Part shown: one piece after another, positions 9,695 to 20,739 of the stretch
How the letters are laid out: each line of letters starts with the position of its first letter
How positions within the stretch are numbered: the stretch's first letter is position 1
Assembly (NCBI GenBank): GCA_015680685.1
Contig: MNCI01000819.1
Span: forward strand, 43,277 to 66,713
Source: Gnetum montanum
Taxonomy: Eukaryota; Streptophyta; Gnetopsida; Gnetales; Gnetaceae
Reading direction: 5' to 3'
DNA: 23,437 nt
Notes under the pieces: generated by a model
Seen by the model: only the letters and a program-made list of their open reading frames with translations
The model's database searches: none
What the model was told of the DNA's origin: nothing
Program-made: the position numbers and the translations under genes

Positions 9695-9739
9695 TCTTTC
9701 CATGAAATATTTGAGATCTTACTAATAAATGATATAAAA

Positions 9740-10290
9740 AAGTTATCAATGCTTTTCTTTACATATGACATTCAGTTCCTAATTTTATTCTTCTCCAAGG
9801 GATTAAAATTTCCAATTCAGATATAGTCATGACTATTAAATAGTATTTTTCATGATTCTATGGTATTATTTACTAATCATACTATTGGTCAAAGTGGTGC
9901 AATTCTCATTATTAATCATTTTTTATAAAAAAAAAATTCTCTCTTATGACAAAGACAATTCTACAGTCTAAGTAATTCTTCAAGGTACTTGAGGTCCTTT
10001 TGGTATTTGCAATATTTATGCTTCTACTACTTTTGTAGATAGAATTAGTCTATGATAGTTTCTTCTCTAAAGTTTACCTAATATTCCTTGCCTTTTTGGT
10101 AGTGATTTAATATGACTGAAAATTCTTATGATAAAATTGGTGGAGCTTCTTCTCAACTTACAAGCATGAGCTTTCTATTTGATATGATATTAATTTGATG
10201 TTGTTGGATTCAATGCTCATCATGATGATTGGTTTACCTAGTCTAAGCTCTATGAAGGTAATAATTAGATTTTTAAAAGACTTACCAATT
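9740..10290 (+). pseudogene. LINE ORF2 endonuclease domain remnant
   Basis: This is the apurinic-like endonuclease that nicks target DNA in L1-type LINEs. Through many frameshifts I read HTIGQSGAILIINH (about 9880), GPFGICNIYA (about 9989) and, around 10097-10160, G(S)D..MTENSYDKIGGAS, which match the family blocks 'G.GGa', 'wyl.nvYaP' and 'GGDFN'. The catalytic GDFN reads GSDLI in one frame. It is clearly non-functional. Confidence 0.65.
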
Positions 10291-10765
10291 TTATTTTCCC
10301 AATTATTCTTCTTGGTTCTATGATGGAAAGATTACAGTTCCCAAAGATGCAACTCTTTCAAACCATGTTTCAATTTCTCTTAATTTGGAATTTGGTATTT
10401 AAATCTTTAGCTCAACATTATAAGTTTTTTGTATGAATGCATCTTTATTTCTTACTTCTTCTGGAAAAGGTATTTTGATGTCTCTATGGAATGCAAAATG
10501 AGACTTCTTGGCAAATTAGATTGGATTAAGTAGTGGTTGTGTGCTATATATCGTGTTTGTAATTTTTCCTATTGATTGGATAATCAATATGCTAAGACAC
10601 AAAGGAAGACTAAGACAAAAATTTATGATGAAATTCAAAAGATCAACACTACAATACAAAATTATCCTTTTCATATTATTCTTCAACAATGACTTGCTTA
10701 TGTTCACTCAATTAAACAAAAATGGGATATGCATAATGCTAAGAGTGCCCTCATCAAGAGTCAAC

Positions 10766-10859
10766 TCAACTCGTTGAAAGTAGAGGGAGAACCATACAAG
10801 GAATTTTTAAANGTCAACTCGTTGAAAGTAGAGGGAGAACCATACAAGGAATTTTTAAA
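10766..10859 (+). repeat. 46-bp direct duplication split by an N
   Basis: Bases 10766-10811 and 10814-10859 are identical over 46 positions, with N at 10812 and one G between. A perfect duplication in an otherwise heavily mutated LINE, centred on an N, indicates two overlapping contig ends that were not merged. Confidence 0.85.
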
Positions 10860-12200
10860 ATTCTTAAAAGGTAAAGATAATTTACCTATTATTGACTTCA
10901 TGGAAGTTGATGGTCAAATTAGTTCTAATCCTCTTATTATCAATGATTTTCTTGAAAGATATTTTCAATGTATATTTATTTTAGAAGGTTTTGATCATGA
11001 AGATTTCTCTCTAATTATGATCATTTACCTAATATTGTTCATAGTAGTTACAACCATCTTCTTGAATAAGATCTCTCTTACCAAAATTAAAGATTCAATG
11101 ATTAGCTTGGCCAATGATAAAACTCCAAGTTTTGATGGAATTCCCATTGAAGTTTTAAAAAACCATCGGGATGTTATTGGTATGAAACTTTATTGTGTTT
11201 TTGCAGAAGCCATTGAACAATGTTCTCTTACTTAAGAGCTAAATACAGAAGCCATCAAAGTTATTCCTAAGAAAGGTGATCTTTCCCACACTGGTAATTG
11301 GCATCCTATTATTCTTCTAAATTCTATTTATAAAATTTTGGCTAAATGTCTTGCAAAAAGATTAAAATCAATTATTTCTTAGTTAATTACTTCAATACAA
11401 ACTAGCTTTGTCAAAGCTAGATATATTCTAGATAATGTTGTTGTAGCTTAGGAGGGTATGCAATGACTTGAAGATTTTCAATCAAGACGTTGCTTTCTTT
11501 TATGCTTGATTATGCTAAAGCATATAATATAATTAAATGACACTTTATTATTACTTGTCTTCACAAATATGATTTCAAAGAAAAATTTATTGGGATGGTG
11601 AAGACTCTTGTTGCAAATGCTAAAGTAGATGTGGCTACAAATGTTGGCATTGCTAATAGTTTTTAAGCTTGAATGCTTAGTTAGGCAAGGTTGCCTTCTT
11701 GCTCCTTATTTGTCCATCCTTACTACAAATTTTTTTACATCATGCTATACAAAAGGATCAAGAACATAATGTGCTACAAGAAACCTTTATTGAAAATAAA
11801 GTTTCTAATTTATTAAATATGCATTTTGTATATGATTCTTTTTTTATGATAAAAAATGACAAAGCTATTGCAAATTGTCTTTTTTATTGTATTGATCAAT
11901 ATTACAAACTTTCAAGCTCTCACATTAATTGGTTTAAATCTTCTATATTTTCCAATAAGAGGATTTAAGATTGGGCTTTGTCTAAATATTGGCATTTTTT
12001 TAGAAAAGTCAGATGTTTTCAAATTGTTAGGGATGCCTTTTTCCTTTGCTAGATTTTCAAAAACTTTATGGTATATTACAGTGAAAAAAATTAAACAAAA
12101 CATTATTTAAGTGGAAAGAGAAAAAGCTTTCAATGACTAACAAGGTTTTTGTTTATAAGCATACCATTCAAGGTACTCGTGTATTATTCATCATGTTGGA
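10860..12200 (+). pseudogene. LINE ORF2 reverse transcriptase remnant
   Basis: This carried out target-primed reverse transcription in the ancestor. The visible blocks, in order, are: LANDKTPSFDGIPIEVLKNH (about 11107-11166); VIPKKGDLSHTGNWHPIILLNSIYKILAKCLAKRLK (about 11260-11370), the 'LIPK...NwRPIsL.n..YKiiaKvLA.RLk' block of plant LINEs; FVKARYILDNVVVA (about 11408-11450); and the active-site region FVYDSFFM, where the family has a D-D pair but Tyr now stands at 11831-11833 with Asp at 11834-11836. GLN..YFP..G and LLGMPFSFARFSKT follow. Stops and frame changes occur every 100-250 bases. Confidence 0.85.
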
Positions 12201-13330
12201 CTCTTAGTATTTCTACATATCGTTGCATTAATTAACTTGTGCAAAATTTCCTTATGAGTAGTAGCCATTCTAGAAAAAAATTTTGTTGTGTTGTATATGA
12301 CATTTGCACTTCTCACAAAGAGGATGCTAGATTAGGATTAGTGAATTGTTATAATTAGGGTATGATTTATGTGCCAATTGGATGGTTAAATGCTTATTGG
12401 GTAATGAGTCTTGGAAGCTTCTTTTTCATAAGTGCATTTAGAGAGATAAGCCTAGAGGTTTTAATTACTAGAAAGATACTGATTTTTTTAATTGGATCCT
12501 TTTTCAAAAAAAGTATTATGATATTAAGTTCTATTATCATAAAGCATATTTGGAAGGCTTGAAGTTTTATTAGTAATTTTTGGAACTTCAATAAAATTAT
12601 TGTTTCTACCTCTATGCTTGATAAGGTTTCTCCTTGGTTGCTTCCCATTAATAATGAACCATGGGCTATTAAGCATCCACACCTTTGCAGTACATGGTGT
12701 AAGCTTGGCATTTCCTCCCTTTCATCTCTTTGCAATGCATAATTGTTGGATTACTTGGTTTGAGTCTCAAAGTCTCCATAGCATTAATGTTTACATTTTT
12801 TGATCTTTTAGATAGTTTGGACATAAGTATAACGATTCAAGACTCTCATAATGGTTTTTTTTCTTAGATTAATGGCCATCATGTTTTTCCATATCAATCT
12901 AAGATATTGTATATTCTTAGTTTTAATACTAATATTTGGCCAAGATTCAATTATCTTTGGAAGGTTAATCTACAATATACCGTTAGTGAAGTAGCAAATT
13001 CAGAAGATATGGAATGCTACTACTTCAAAAATTAGACATTTTCTATAGTATTTGATTGATCAAGCTTGCCTATTGATATTTAGTGCTCTCACTTCGATGT
13101 TCATGACCCAAGATGTCTTGTCTGCAACATGGGAGATACATTCATCTATTATTTTTTTACTTGTCTCCTTGCTCGTAGCTCTTGGACTTGGTATAGTAAT
13201 GTAGTTTTGCAAAGGGATTCTCTAGCTAATTTTCTTTCTTTGTCAATTCAAGGCGACATCATTCAACAACTAATGCTTCAATTGAATTCCTAAATGGATC
13301 TCTTTTTACTTTTTATTTTTAATTAATAGG
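12200..13330 (+). pseudogene. LINE ORF2 C-terminal region with zf-RVT-like domain, degenerate
   Basis: After the RT, the frame near 12270-12350 gives VYDICTSHKEDARLGLVNCYN, matching the plant LINE block before the C-terminal domain ('..W...C.pk..GGLGl.n...'). The zf-RVT-like part lies at about 12955-13190: W-K-V-N-L, then DPRCLVCNMGDTFIYYFFTC and ARSSWTWY, with the CX2C and later Cys that define this domain. Frameshifts lie between the blocks. ORF2 appears to end near 13290-13320. Confidence 0.7.
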
Positions 13331-13927
13331 AAACCCTTAGTAGGAAGTGAAAACCCATTTGAGTGCTTTTAAACAAGGACATTAAAAACTATTGGTTGTA
13401 AGGATAAAGGCCTAAAAAGGCATCTCAAAAACTGTTGGGGTCTTTCCCTTTCGTTGTTTTGGAGTTTCTCTTATGCTTCTTTGCTTTTGTATTCTAAATT
13501 TTTATTTCTAATATATTTATTTTTTGGGATCTAGCACCCCATTGTTATTCTCTATTGGAACAAATAATACATCAATTATAAATCATACGCTAACCACAAA
13601 TGAGGTTGGGAAGATAGTGACCTACGATCTAGGGAACTACTAATTGGCATACAACCTAGCCCCTTCATAGAATTTAATCAAGTCTCTTACATATGCTAGT
13701 AAATAAGTATGCTTGGGTATTGGGAATTGGTACTTGTTAATTCAATTATGTAGCTAAATCTATCATGATAAATGTATTAGAGAATTAATTCCACTATCAT
13801 TATCATCTTGGTGTCTTTATCCCATCAACATGGGCTAACTCAACAAAGCGGTTAAAAAATTTAACAATGGGTTACTATGGCTGAATCTTTACTTCATGCC
13901 ATAATCCTAAATATATATTTTTACTTG
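13331..13927 (+). other. Probable LINE 3' untranslated tail and unassigned AT-rich DNA
   Basis: From 13331 to about 13545 the sequence includes a block (about 13410-13545) that recurs at 13928-14058, which suggests that it belongs to the LINE 3' tail. I see no clean poly(A) that fixes the end. From about 13545 to 13927 I see no gene or repeat. Confidence 0.4.
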
Positions 13928-14058
13928 AAGAGGCATCCCCAAAACCACTGGGCTTTTTCCTTAGACTCTCTTTTTAATGATCTGATGTACTTTTAATTTT
14001 TTAAAAATATTATTATTCAATTTTTTGGGGTCCAACATCTCCCATCATCCTACCCCCC
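13928..14058 (+). repeat. Short LINE-tail-like copy flanked by a possible target duplication
   Basis: The start (AGGCATCCCCAAAACCACTGGG at about 13931) and the end (TTTTTTGGGGTCCAACATC) resemble 13418-13545 (AGGCATCTCAAAAACTGTTGGGG ... TTTTTTGGGATCTAGCACC). Each side carries a related word: AATATATATTTTTACTTG ending at about 13928, and AACATATATTTTTACCTTG starting at about 14060. These look like a 17-18 bp target-site duplication, as LINE insertions make. A 5'-truncated LINE insertion is the likely reading. Confidence 0.45.
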
Positions 14059-15456
14059 AAACATATATTTTTACCTTGCTAATAGGTAACATGTGTTTCA
14101 ATAGAGCCCTTGGAATTACACTTAGGCATTAAAATCTAAAATAAGTGAAACATAGGTACACCCTAAATTTATAGAAGTTTATAATTTAGTGCTACTTAGT
14201 AGAATCAAATTTGTTACTTGGAATTACACTTATGACTTGCAACACCGTAACTTCTTGGTCTTTCAATCAATTTTATAATTTCAACTTGAATAGAATGAGT
14301 TGAATAGTCCTACTATGATGCAAATTTGAGTCAAACTTTGAAAATGTCTAGATTGACTTTGATGAATGTAACAATTTCATCTTTGAATAAAATTTGAGTT
14401 TTGACTCACGTTTTGAAAACCATCCACACATATACACACCTTTAGCTTTAGCATTAGAATTTGATTTTGATACAAATTCTACTTTACTCCTGAAAATGAT
14501 ATAATAGTAACTCATCTAATAAGTAGATAAGTTAAAGCACTATTCTACCCCTTTTAAGGTGTTATGTGAGTGATGTGCGATTCAAGCCCACAACCTTCAC
14601 CATAAAGCACTATTCTACCTACCCCTGCTCTGCTTTTACTGCACTTAGCGATGATGAAAATAAGTTATTATTTGGCGTTGAACATACATCAAATTCATGG
14701 AACTTGGTCATGATTCATGTTTTGCCTATTGTTGACACGGGTATCTTCGAAAGCTCTAAAGGTAGATGTAACTGATTTTTTTGTGTGGTAGCTTCTTCTC
14801 GAATATCAATCCACTTTCTGATCACACATTGATGATAATAATAAAAGTACGATATTCAAAAATAATAATAAAAATAAAAAGACGAACGACACTTTGGCGG
14901 TCGAAAAGGACCACCAAACAATTACCCAATAATAAACGATTTATTTATTTATTTATTAAACCCAACCGTGGTTTCCTGCACCACACGCAAGATTGATTCA
15001 TTCATATCCATCATTCATGGCCTGCAGCTGGGTACCACCGAACTTACATAATAACTGCCCGGCTAGACAGGGCCCAATGTCAGTGGAATCTTGTCAGCCA
15101 TAGAAACAAAGTTGCCCTAGACTTGATGGGCAGCCAATCCATGCAACAGGACGGGAGAAAAAGTTCAGCGTCTACCTGAATTTGTCGTGCACGCAATTCG
15201 GTAGTTGCAGAAGGCACGCAAACATCCAACCAACCCGGACGCAAGGAATCTTCGGCCCGGAATCTCCTAGTATCTTTCAAATTTTTACCCAGCAATTATC
15301 TCCCCAGATTCCTCTTACCGCTTTGTTTTCTGTTGTTGCTTGTTAAGGCTCAGTTTTTCGCCTGCTCTGTGTTTTCGCGCCTTCTTCTGTGCTGGGAAAT
15401 TGCTGATTAAAGAAGGAATTATTCGTTAATCCAGTGTAAATCAGGACTAGATCTGC
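14059..15456. other. Intergenic and upstream region of the VPE gene
   Basis: I see no coding region that I can support. An AT-rich low-complexity part at about 14833-14880 (AATAATAATAAAA type) and a (TTTA)n microsatellite at 14938-14958 are present. GC content rises after about 15000 towards the gene. Open frames on the - strand at 15080-15295 and 15343-15642 have no family resemblance and the second overlaps VPE exon 1. Confidence 0.5.
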
Positions 15457-15463
15457 TATAAAT
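15457..15463 (+). promoter_or_regulatory. TATA box of the VPE gene
   Basis: TATAAAT lies 61 bases before the annotated start codon. A transcription start about 30 bases downstream would give a 5' leader of roughly 35 bases. The match and the spacing are good, but no transcript evidence is available from the sequence alone. Confidence 0.5.
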
Positions 15464-15523
15464 CTGCATCTCTGGACTAGCTGAAGACATAGAACCAGAA
15501 GGAATAATAGGTGTAGTTTCGCC

Positions 15524-18500
15524 ATGGAGTCAGTTGTAGCATTGCTTAGGTTTGTAGGATGCCTCGTTCTTTGTGTCTGGAGTTCAATTGCGGTTTCAGA
15601 TGCCAGTAGAATCAGGCTGGATTCAAAAATTCGTATTCCCACTGAAGAGTCTAGCGGGACTGGGACAAAGTGGGCTGTCCTGGTTGCCGGTTCTTCTGGT
15701 TTTTCAAATTACAGGCACCAGGTCATGCTCTCCTGATTGTTAGCGTTGTTCTTAATAACCCAGATGTAAAATTTTGGTCATTTTTGTGCATAATCATGGT
15801 AATGATGACGCAAGCCTGTTTAGATCAGGCAAATAGGATAATTATCTTTCGTCTGCTAGGTTGTTTCAGTTTCGGTATGGAGTTTTGAATTCTGGGATGT
15901 ATGATCCAGGTGTTCTCTTCGTGAATTTGTTATTGCTAATCAGTCCTTCACACCAATCTAGTCATTGTTTCAAATGTTCAAATAATTGAGTCTCAAAGTT
16001 AAAGATCCGTTAGAATATGAACCGAGTGAGATCAGACAAGCTTTTATTCCTGTCAAGTACTAGCAAAAAGACACAAGTTTTCTGATTAACTACTAATCTG
16101 ACTATCTGAATTTTTGTACCACAGGCTGATATTTGCCATGCTTATCAAATTCTTAAGAGAGGGGGCCTAAAAGATGAGAATATTGTTGTGTTTATGTACG
16201 ATGACATAGCCCACAATTACCTCAATCCCAGACCTGGAGTTATTATTAACAACCCTGAAGGCGAGGATGTCTATGCAGGCGTTCCTAAGGTAAATCTGCT
16301 TCATTCATGTTTATCATATGTAGAAGGAACATTTTTGTTCATCCATGACTCTTCATTACCTCCTTTGTGGGTTAATCCAGGACTACACCGGTGACAATGT
16401 AAACGTCGAAAACCTTTTTGCTGTTATCCTTGGAGACAAGGACTCTGTGAAGGGTGGAAGCGGAAAGGTTGTGAATAGTGGCCCTGATGACCTTATTTTC
16501 ATTTACTACAGCGATCATGGTGGAGCTGGAGTGCTTGGTAAGTTAAGCATGCATGTGCTTACTTCTTCCGATGTGTTATATGTCTGCATCTATAACCATA
16601 TTTCTACCAGAGCCTTCAGATCTCAATAAGTTCCAATACTTTCCACAGATCACCTTAATTTATATCAGTCATGAAACGTTTAAGATAACGCTGTTTAATT
16701 TCATTTTTTCACCATATTTCGGAAGTTTGAGGTTGGTATTTCCTAATCTAAAATTTGTATTCCTGTGTTCACAGGGATGCCCTCCGGGCGCGAACTCTAT
16801 GCAGATGAACTTTTGAAGGTTTTGAAAAAGAAACATGCCGCTGGCACTTACAAAAAAATGGTAATAAAACTATGTTCACGCATCTATAGAACTACGAACT
16901 ACGCATTAATAATAATAAGTAGCACAACGTCTTATCTAACCTGAGCAGAAACAAATTGTCCAGTATTTTCAATAGAAATAGCTATACATTGTTTTTCGAC
17001 TATTTCAGGTTTTTTTGTGTAAGCTTTATATATTGATCTATAAAGATACTCAAAAGCCTGATAGATCGTTGATTGAAATCTGGATTTACCCTTTTTAGGT
17101 TATATATCTTGAAGCATGTGAAAGTGGTAGCATTTTCGAGGGCCTACTCCCTAAGGGATGGAATATATATGTTACAACAGCATCCAACGCACAGGAAAGC
17201 AGCTGGGGAACCTACTGCCCTGGGACGAACCCTGCCCCTCCTGCGGAGTATAGCACGTGCCTTGGTGACTTGTACAGTGTAGCATGGATGGAAGACAGGT
17301 TTGGCTCTAATCTTGCCTAGCGTTAAATTCGAACTTAACTTATACGACATGTGACATCCTTGAACCTCATACGTCGCTTCTTATTTTACAGTGAAGTCCA
17401 CAACACGTTCAAGGAAACCCTGGAAGATCAGTACTTGGTGGTAAGTTGGACAAGAATCCTATTTTTGTATGGTTTGCCGGTTATTTCTATTACTGAAAGA
17501 AGAATTCAATTTGGTAAAGCTTCATATTTCTTCTCATCTTATTGACACATCCACTGATAGCTTCCAACCAGCAATTTGGTAAAACCTTATATTTCTCCTA
17601 ATCTTACTGATACTTTACAGTGTGATATTTGCTCATAAAGATTTGTATCCCATTGATCCAATAGTGTTCTGGGATGACCTGTTTTTGACCAAGCAAGTTA
17701 TCTCAGAGCAATATATTTGGCCAAATCTTAACGATACACCCAGGGGAATTACTCTCGACTATTCTTTTCTCATTGTGTTGCTATTCTGTTTGCTTAAAGA
17801 TCAAATTTGCCATAGTCCCATGTATTTTGCTATCACTCGAAACTACACGCATACCTGCCCCAAGGCCCTTGAATATCTCACTCGTAAGTCGTAACTCAGC
17901 ATGTATAAGCCCAACTACTACTTTCCCTGTTAGCGTTTGTTGACCTGCGACACTGTTAAAACTGCTTTCTCTAACATATTTTCTGAAATTTGTTTCTAAC
18001 AGCCCTATAATTCTTCCAAACTGTACAGTAGACAATAGGCTGCCCAACTTATTTCAAAAAAGTATATTACTGCTTCTGCGTGCCAGATATCATTAAAGTA
18101 ATTAACTTAACCAACGAATCATAATATTACATGCAGGTGGAGGAAAGGACAAGCCAGGGCCATTCGTACCAGATGGGCTCTCATGTGATGCAATACGGTG
18201 ACAAAAATATATCTGCAGAGGCATTATCAACGTACATAGGATTCAACCCAGCAAATGCTAATGCAACTTTCGACGACAGATTGACACATTATATGAAACT
18301 GAAGCACACTGGAGCTGTTGATCAACGTGATGCAGATCTTATCTTCCTGTGGCAAAAGGTTAGCAAGTAACAAATGCGTGTTAAAATAGTTTATCTTCGA
18401 CAGTTAGTTATTTTTTGTTTCATCGTGCAATGATTGCGATTTTTATGGCTGGCATGTGCAGTATATAAAATCAAAGTCTAACAGCATAGAAAAGTCCGAA

Positions 18501-19063
18501 GCTCAACAGGAATTAGTCAGGACACTATCTAAACGGATGCACTTAGACAGAAGCGTAGAGCTTATGGGGAAATTGCTGTATGGAGCAGAAACAGGCCCAT
18601 CAGTACTACAGGCTGTTCGACCACGCGGACAACCCGTGACTGATGACTGGGTCTGCTTGAGAAAATTGGTAAGTATCTGTTTTATTCTGCTACAAGCTTA
18701 AAACCAATATGAATTGCAAACTTGATCACCCATGAGAAATTAAGAAATCTAAACAACTGATTGTAAAAGCAAACCATCATACCAAGGGATGCAATTGACA
18801 AGTAAACGAAGTTTGACTGCATTTTTTATTCGAATGTCGTAGAGTGTTACGTTTCATAATTACTAACTATGCCTCTGTTACAGGTGAGAACATTTGAATC
18901 TTACTGTGGAGCACTTTCCCAGTATGGAATGAAACATATGCGTGCATTCGCAAATATCTGCAACAGTGGTGTTAGTGCAGAGACGGTGGACACGGTCACG
19001 GCCGAGGCCTGTGCACGTAGCTTCAATTGGAATTCAAACGCTGCCTACCACAGCATTATGTAA
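15524..19063 (+). CDS. VPE: Vacuolar processing enzyme / legumain (asparaginyl endopeptidase, C13), nine exons
   Basis: Cysteine protease of the vacuole that cleaves after Asn/Asp, matures storage and other vacuolar proteins, and takes part in plant cell death. Exons: 15524-15721, 16125-16289, 16381-16537, 16775-16860, 17099-17298, 17392-17440, 18137-18358, 18462-18668, 18884-19063. All introns are GT-AG, the frame is open throughout, and the product is 487 residues, usual for plant VPEs. Residues 1-25/27 form a hydrophobic signal peptide. Catalytic His167 (YYSDHG) and Cys209 (LEACESGS) are 42 apart as in the family. S1-pocket Arg64, Glu210, Ser237 and Asp259 are present. The polyproline loop (PAPPAEY) is intact. 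Sequons are Asn309 and Asn327. The C-terminal prodomain keeps Cys424, 436, 454 and 471. The start context GCCATGG is strong. Odd points: Gly169-Ala170 replaces the usual Gly-Pro, and intron 1 has a weak donor (GTCATG). No direct neighbours of related function. Confidence 0.96.
17441..18136 (+). other. VPE intron 6, longest intron, with an internal 42-bp duplication
   Basis: At 696 bases this intron is the longest of the gene. Bases 17507-17548 and 17572-17613 are similar copies (both begin CAATTTGGTAAA), and the second ends at a TTTACAG that could serve as an unused acceptor. Open frames inside it (for example 17622-17894 on +, 17781-18047 on -) have no family resemblance. Confidence 0.7.
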
Positions 19064-19260
19064 ATTCTATAACTTGAACCTGACGCCTACGTGTATGTCA
19101 GATACGACAAGATATATGCTGCTAGTCTGTTAAGTAGAAAAAGGTTTTGTACGATAGACCTGTAGTTGGAGCCCATATGCATGTGAATATCTTTCAATGT
19201 TTTAAAATACTTCATTAGCTATAGGTGTTAATGATTGTAATGACCGCCTGCGCTTTCCAT
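19064..19260 (+). other. Probable 3' untranslated region of VPE
   Basis: The sequence after the TAA stop is AT-rich. TTTTAAAATA near 19200 and TTGTAATGA near 19235 resemble plant polyadenylation context. No canonical AATAAA stands at a decisive place, so the end is approximate. Confidence 0.3.
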
Positions 19261-20739
19261 GGCATCTTCTGCAGCAGGCATAAGCCTATGTGATTCAGAC
19301 ACATATATTGTCTGAAATATTTGTACACTTTATATTTATGTTTGATTATATTACTTGTTAAATTGTGATTGGTCTCGTATCTAAAAAGAAAATTTAGGGC
19401 TGATATGGCAGGCCTTTATCTAGGCCGGAGAATTTATTCCATTCACGCTAATAATTGACATGGAAGTTTCTGCGTATAGTTACAAAAGATTTAACATGCA
19501 ATCCTCGGTAGTCGAAGAACGCGCTTTACCGGAAGCCGGCCAAGTTATTTACTGAGGTTAGTTCAACTAACTTTGTTTAATGGTGAGACCGTTGTCAGTT
19601 CTGGTATTTTCACCAAACTATCAACTACAACCACTCATTGAAGTTTTGTCAAAGCCTGTCTGCTTTGCCGTTCAAATGTCATTGTCAAATAATTGAAGGC
19701 CACTAAATGTTGAAGATAAAGATGCCCACTACGCGGTCTAAAATACAGACAGTGTCTATCAACTTAGCTGGCATTTCAATGGCCCATGAATCATGTTCTT
19801 GTCACTTGTCAGGTATCTTATTTTAAAGATTCAAGCGGACCAGGCCTACCTGCAAAGGACAAGACTTTACCTTTGTAACGTATAGGTATAGGTATGGGTA
19901 CTGCTTTGATGACTGCCGCTACTGGACAGTTTCATTTGGCCTGTTCATTAGGAAACTCTGGAATAACTACAACAGTAGCATTCAACCTTTTTACGGAGAG
20001 TGAAGAGGAAGTACCGCATACTCTTCGACGATTTGCAAAATGATTAACACAGATGACATTTGAATTCAACGTCTGTGATATGTAAGTGTGATATTTGCGC
20101 AGAAACTTGTAAACAATAACAGGATCAGCCCCGGACAAGAAAAGGGAATATAAAGCCAGAGACAGTTGAACATCAGAATTTTCATTTGAAGAAAACGAGG
20201 TCTCAAGGCATGTTATCAAAAACATACGGTGGACATTTTTGTGCTTGGATTTTGCCAAAACCCTAATGGTTGACCCCTGTTTCTCTCCCTTTTCTGCTAT
20301 GCATCAAAAGAATCTGATTTGTGGAAAAAAGAATCTGATTCGTGGAAGCGAGGAATCAAGGATTCGTGATTTTGAATGTGTTTATGGTCGATGACAAACA
20401 AACAAATGCTTACAAAACATAAGACAGCAAATGAATGAGGAAAATAATTGGGATTTGGAGGTAACCAGCAACGTAGCTATCGGGGTTGACATCCCTGGCA
20501 AACTTTTGCGCCAGTTTGCCGTGCCCAGGCCGTCTTCTACCAGGTTATTGTTTGTTGGCACGTTCGTCGAGACAGCGTTCATCCACCCCAGCACATGAAT
20601 CAGTCATGAACCTAGCACTTTAGCAGTACATGGGACACCTCAAGTTGAGAAGCAATCAAATATTTTTGTCTCTTAAATGTTTGTCTCATAAACAATACTT
20701 CTACAACTCTGGGAAACAACTTAAGATTATAGTATTTCA
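19261..20739. other. Intergenic region without recognised gene
   Basis: Two - strand open frames catch the eye: 19932-20258 (108 residues) and 20382-20594 (70 residues, with WMNAVSTNVPTNNNLVEDG; a second frame of the same strand continues with KFARDVNPDSYVAGY). I recognise neither family, and neither has clear upstream signals or splice structure. They are left as unassigned. A short GTATAG repeat lies near 19880. Confidence 0.45.

Noticed and set aside
15343-15642. 99-residue - strand open frame over VPE exon 1
   Set aside because: It is antisense to a well-supported coding exon and has no recognisable domain.
19932-20258. 108-residue - strand open frame as a small gene
   Set aside because: No family, promoter or splice evidence; its length is possible by chance. 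Kept only as a remark.
20382-20594. Protein fragment WMNAVSTNVPTNNNLVEDG on the - strand
   Set aside because: It looks somewhat coding-like, and a second frame continues (KFARDVNPDSYVAGY), but I could not name a family and the join is a frameshift. Not called as a gene; a protein search would decide.
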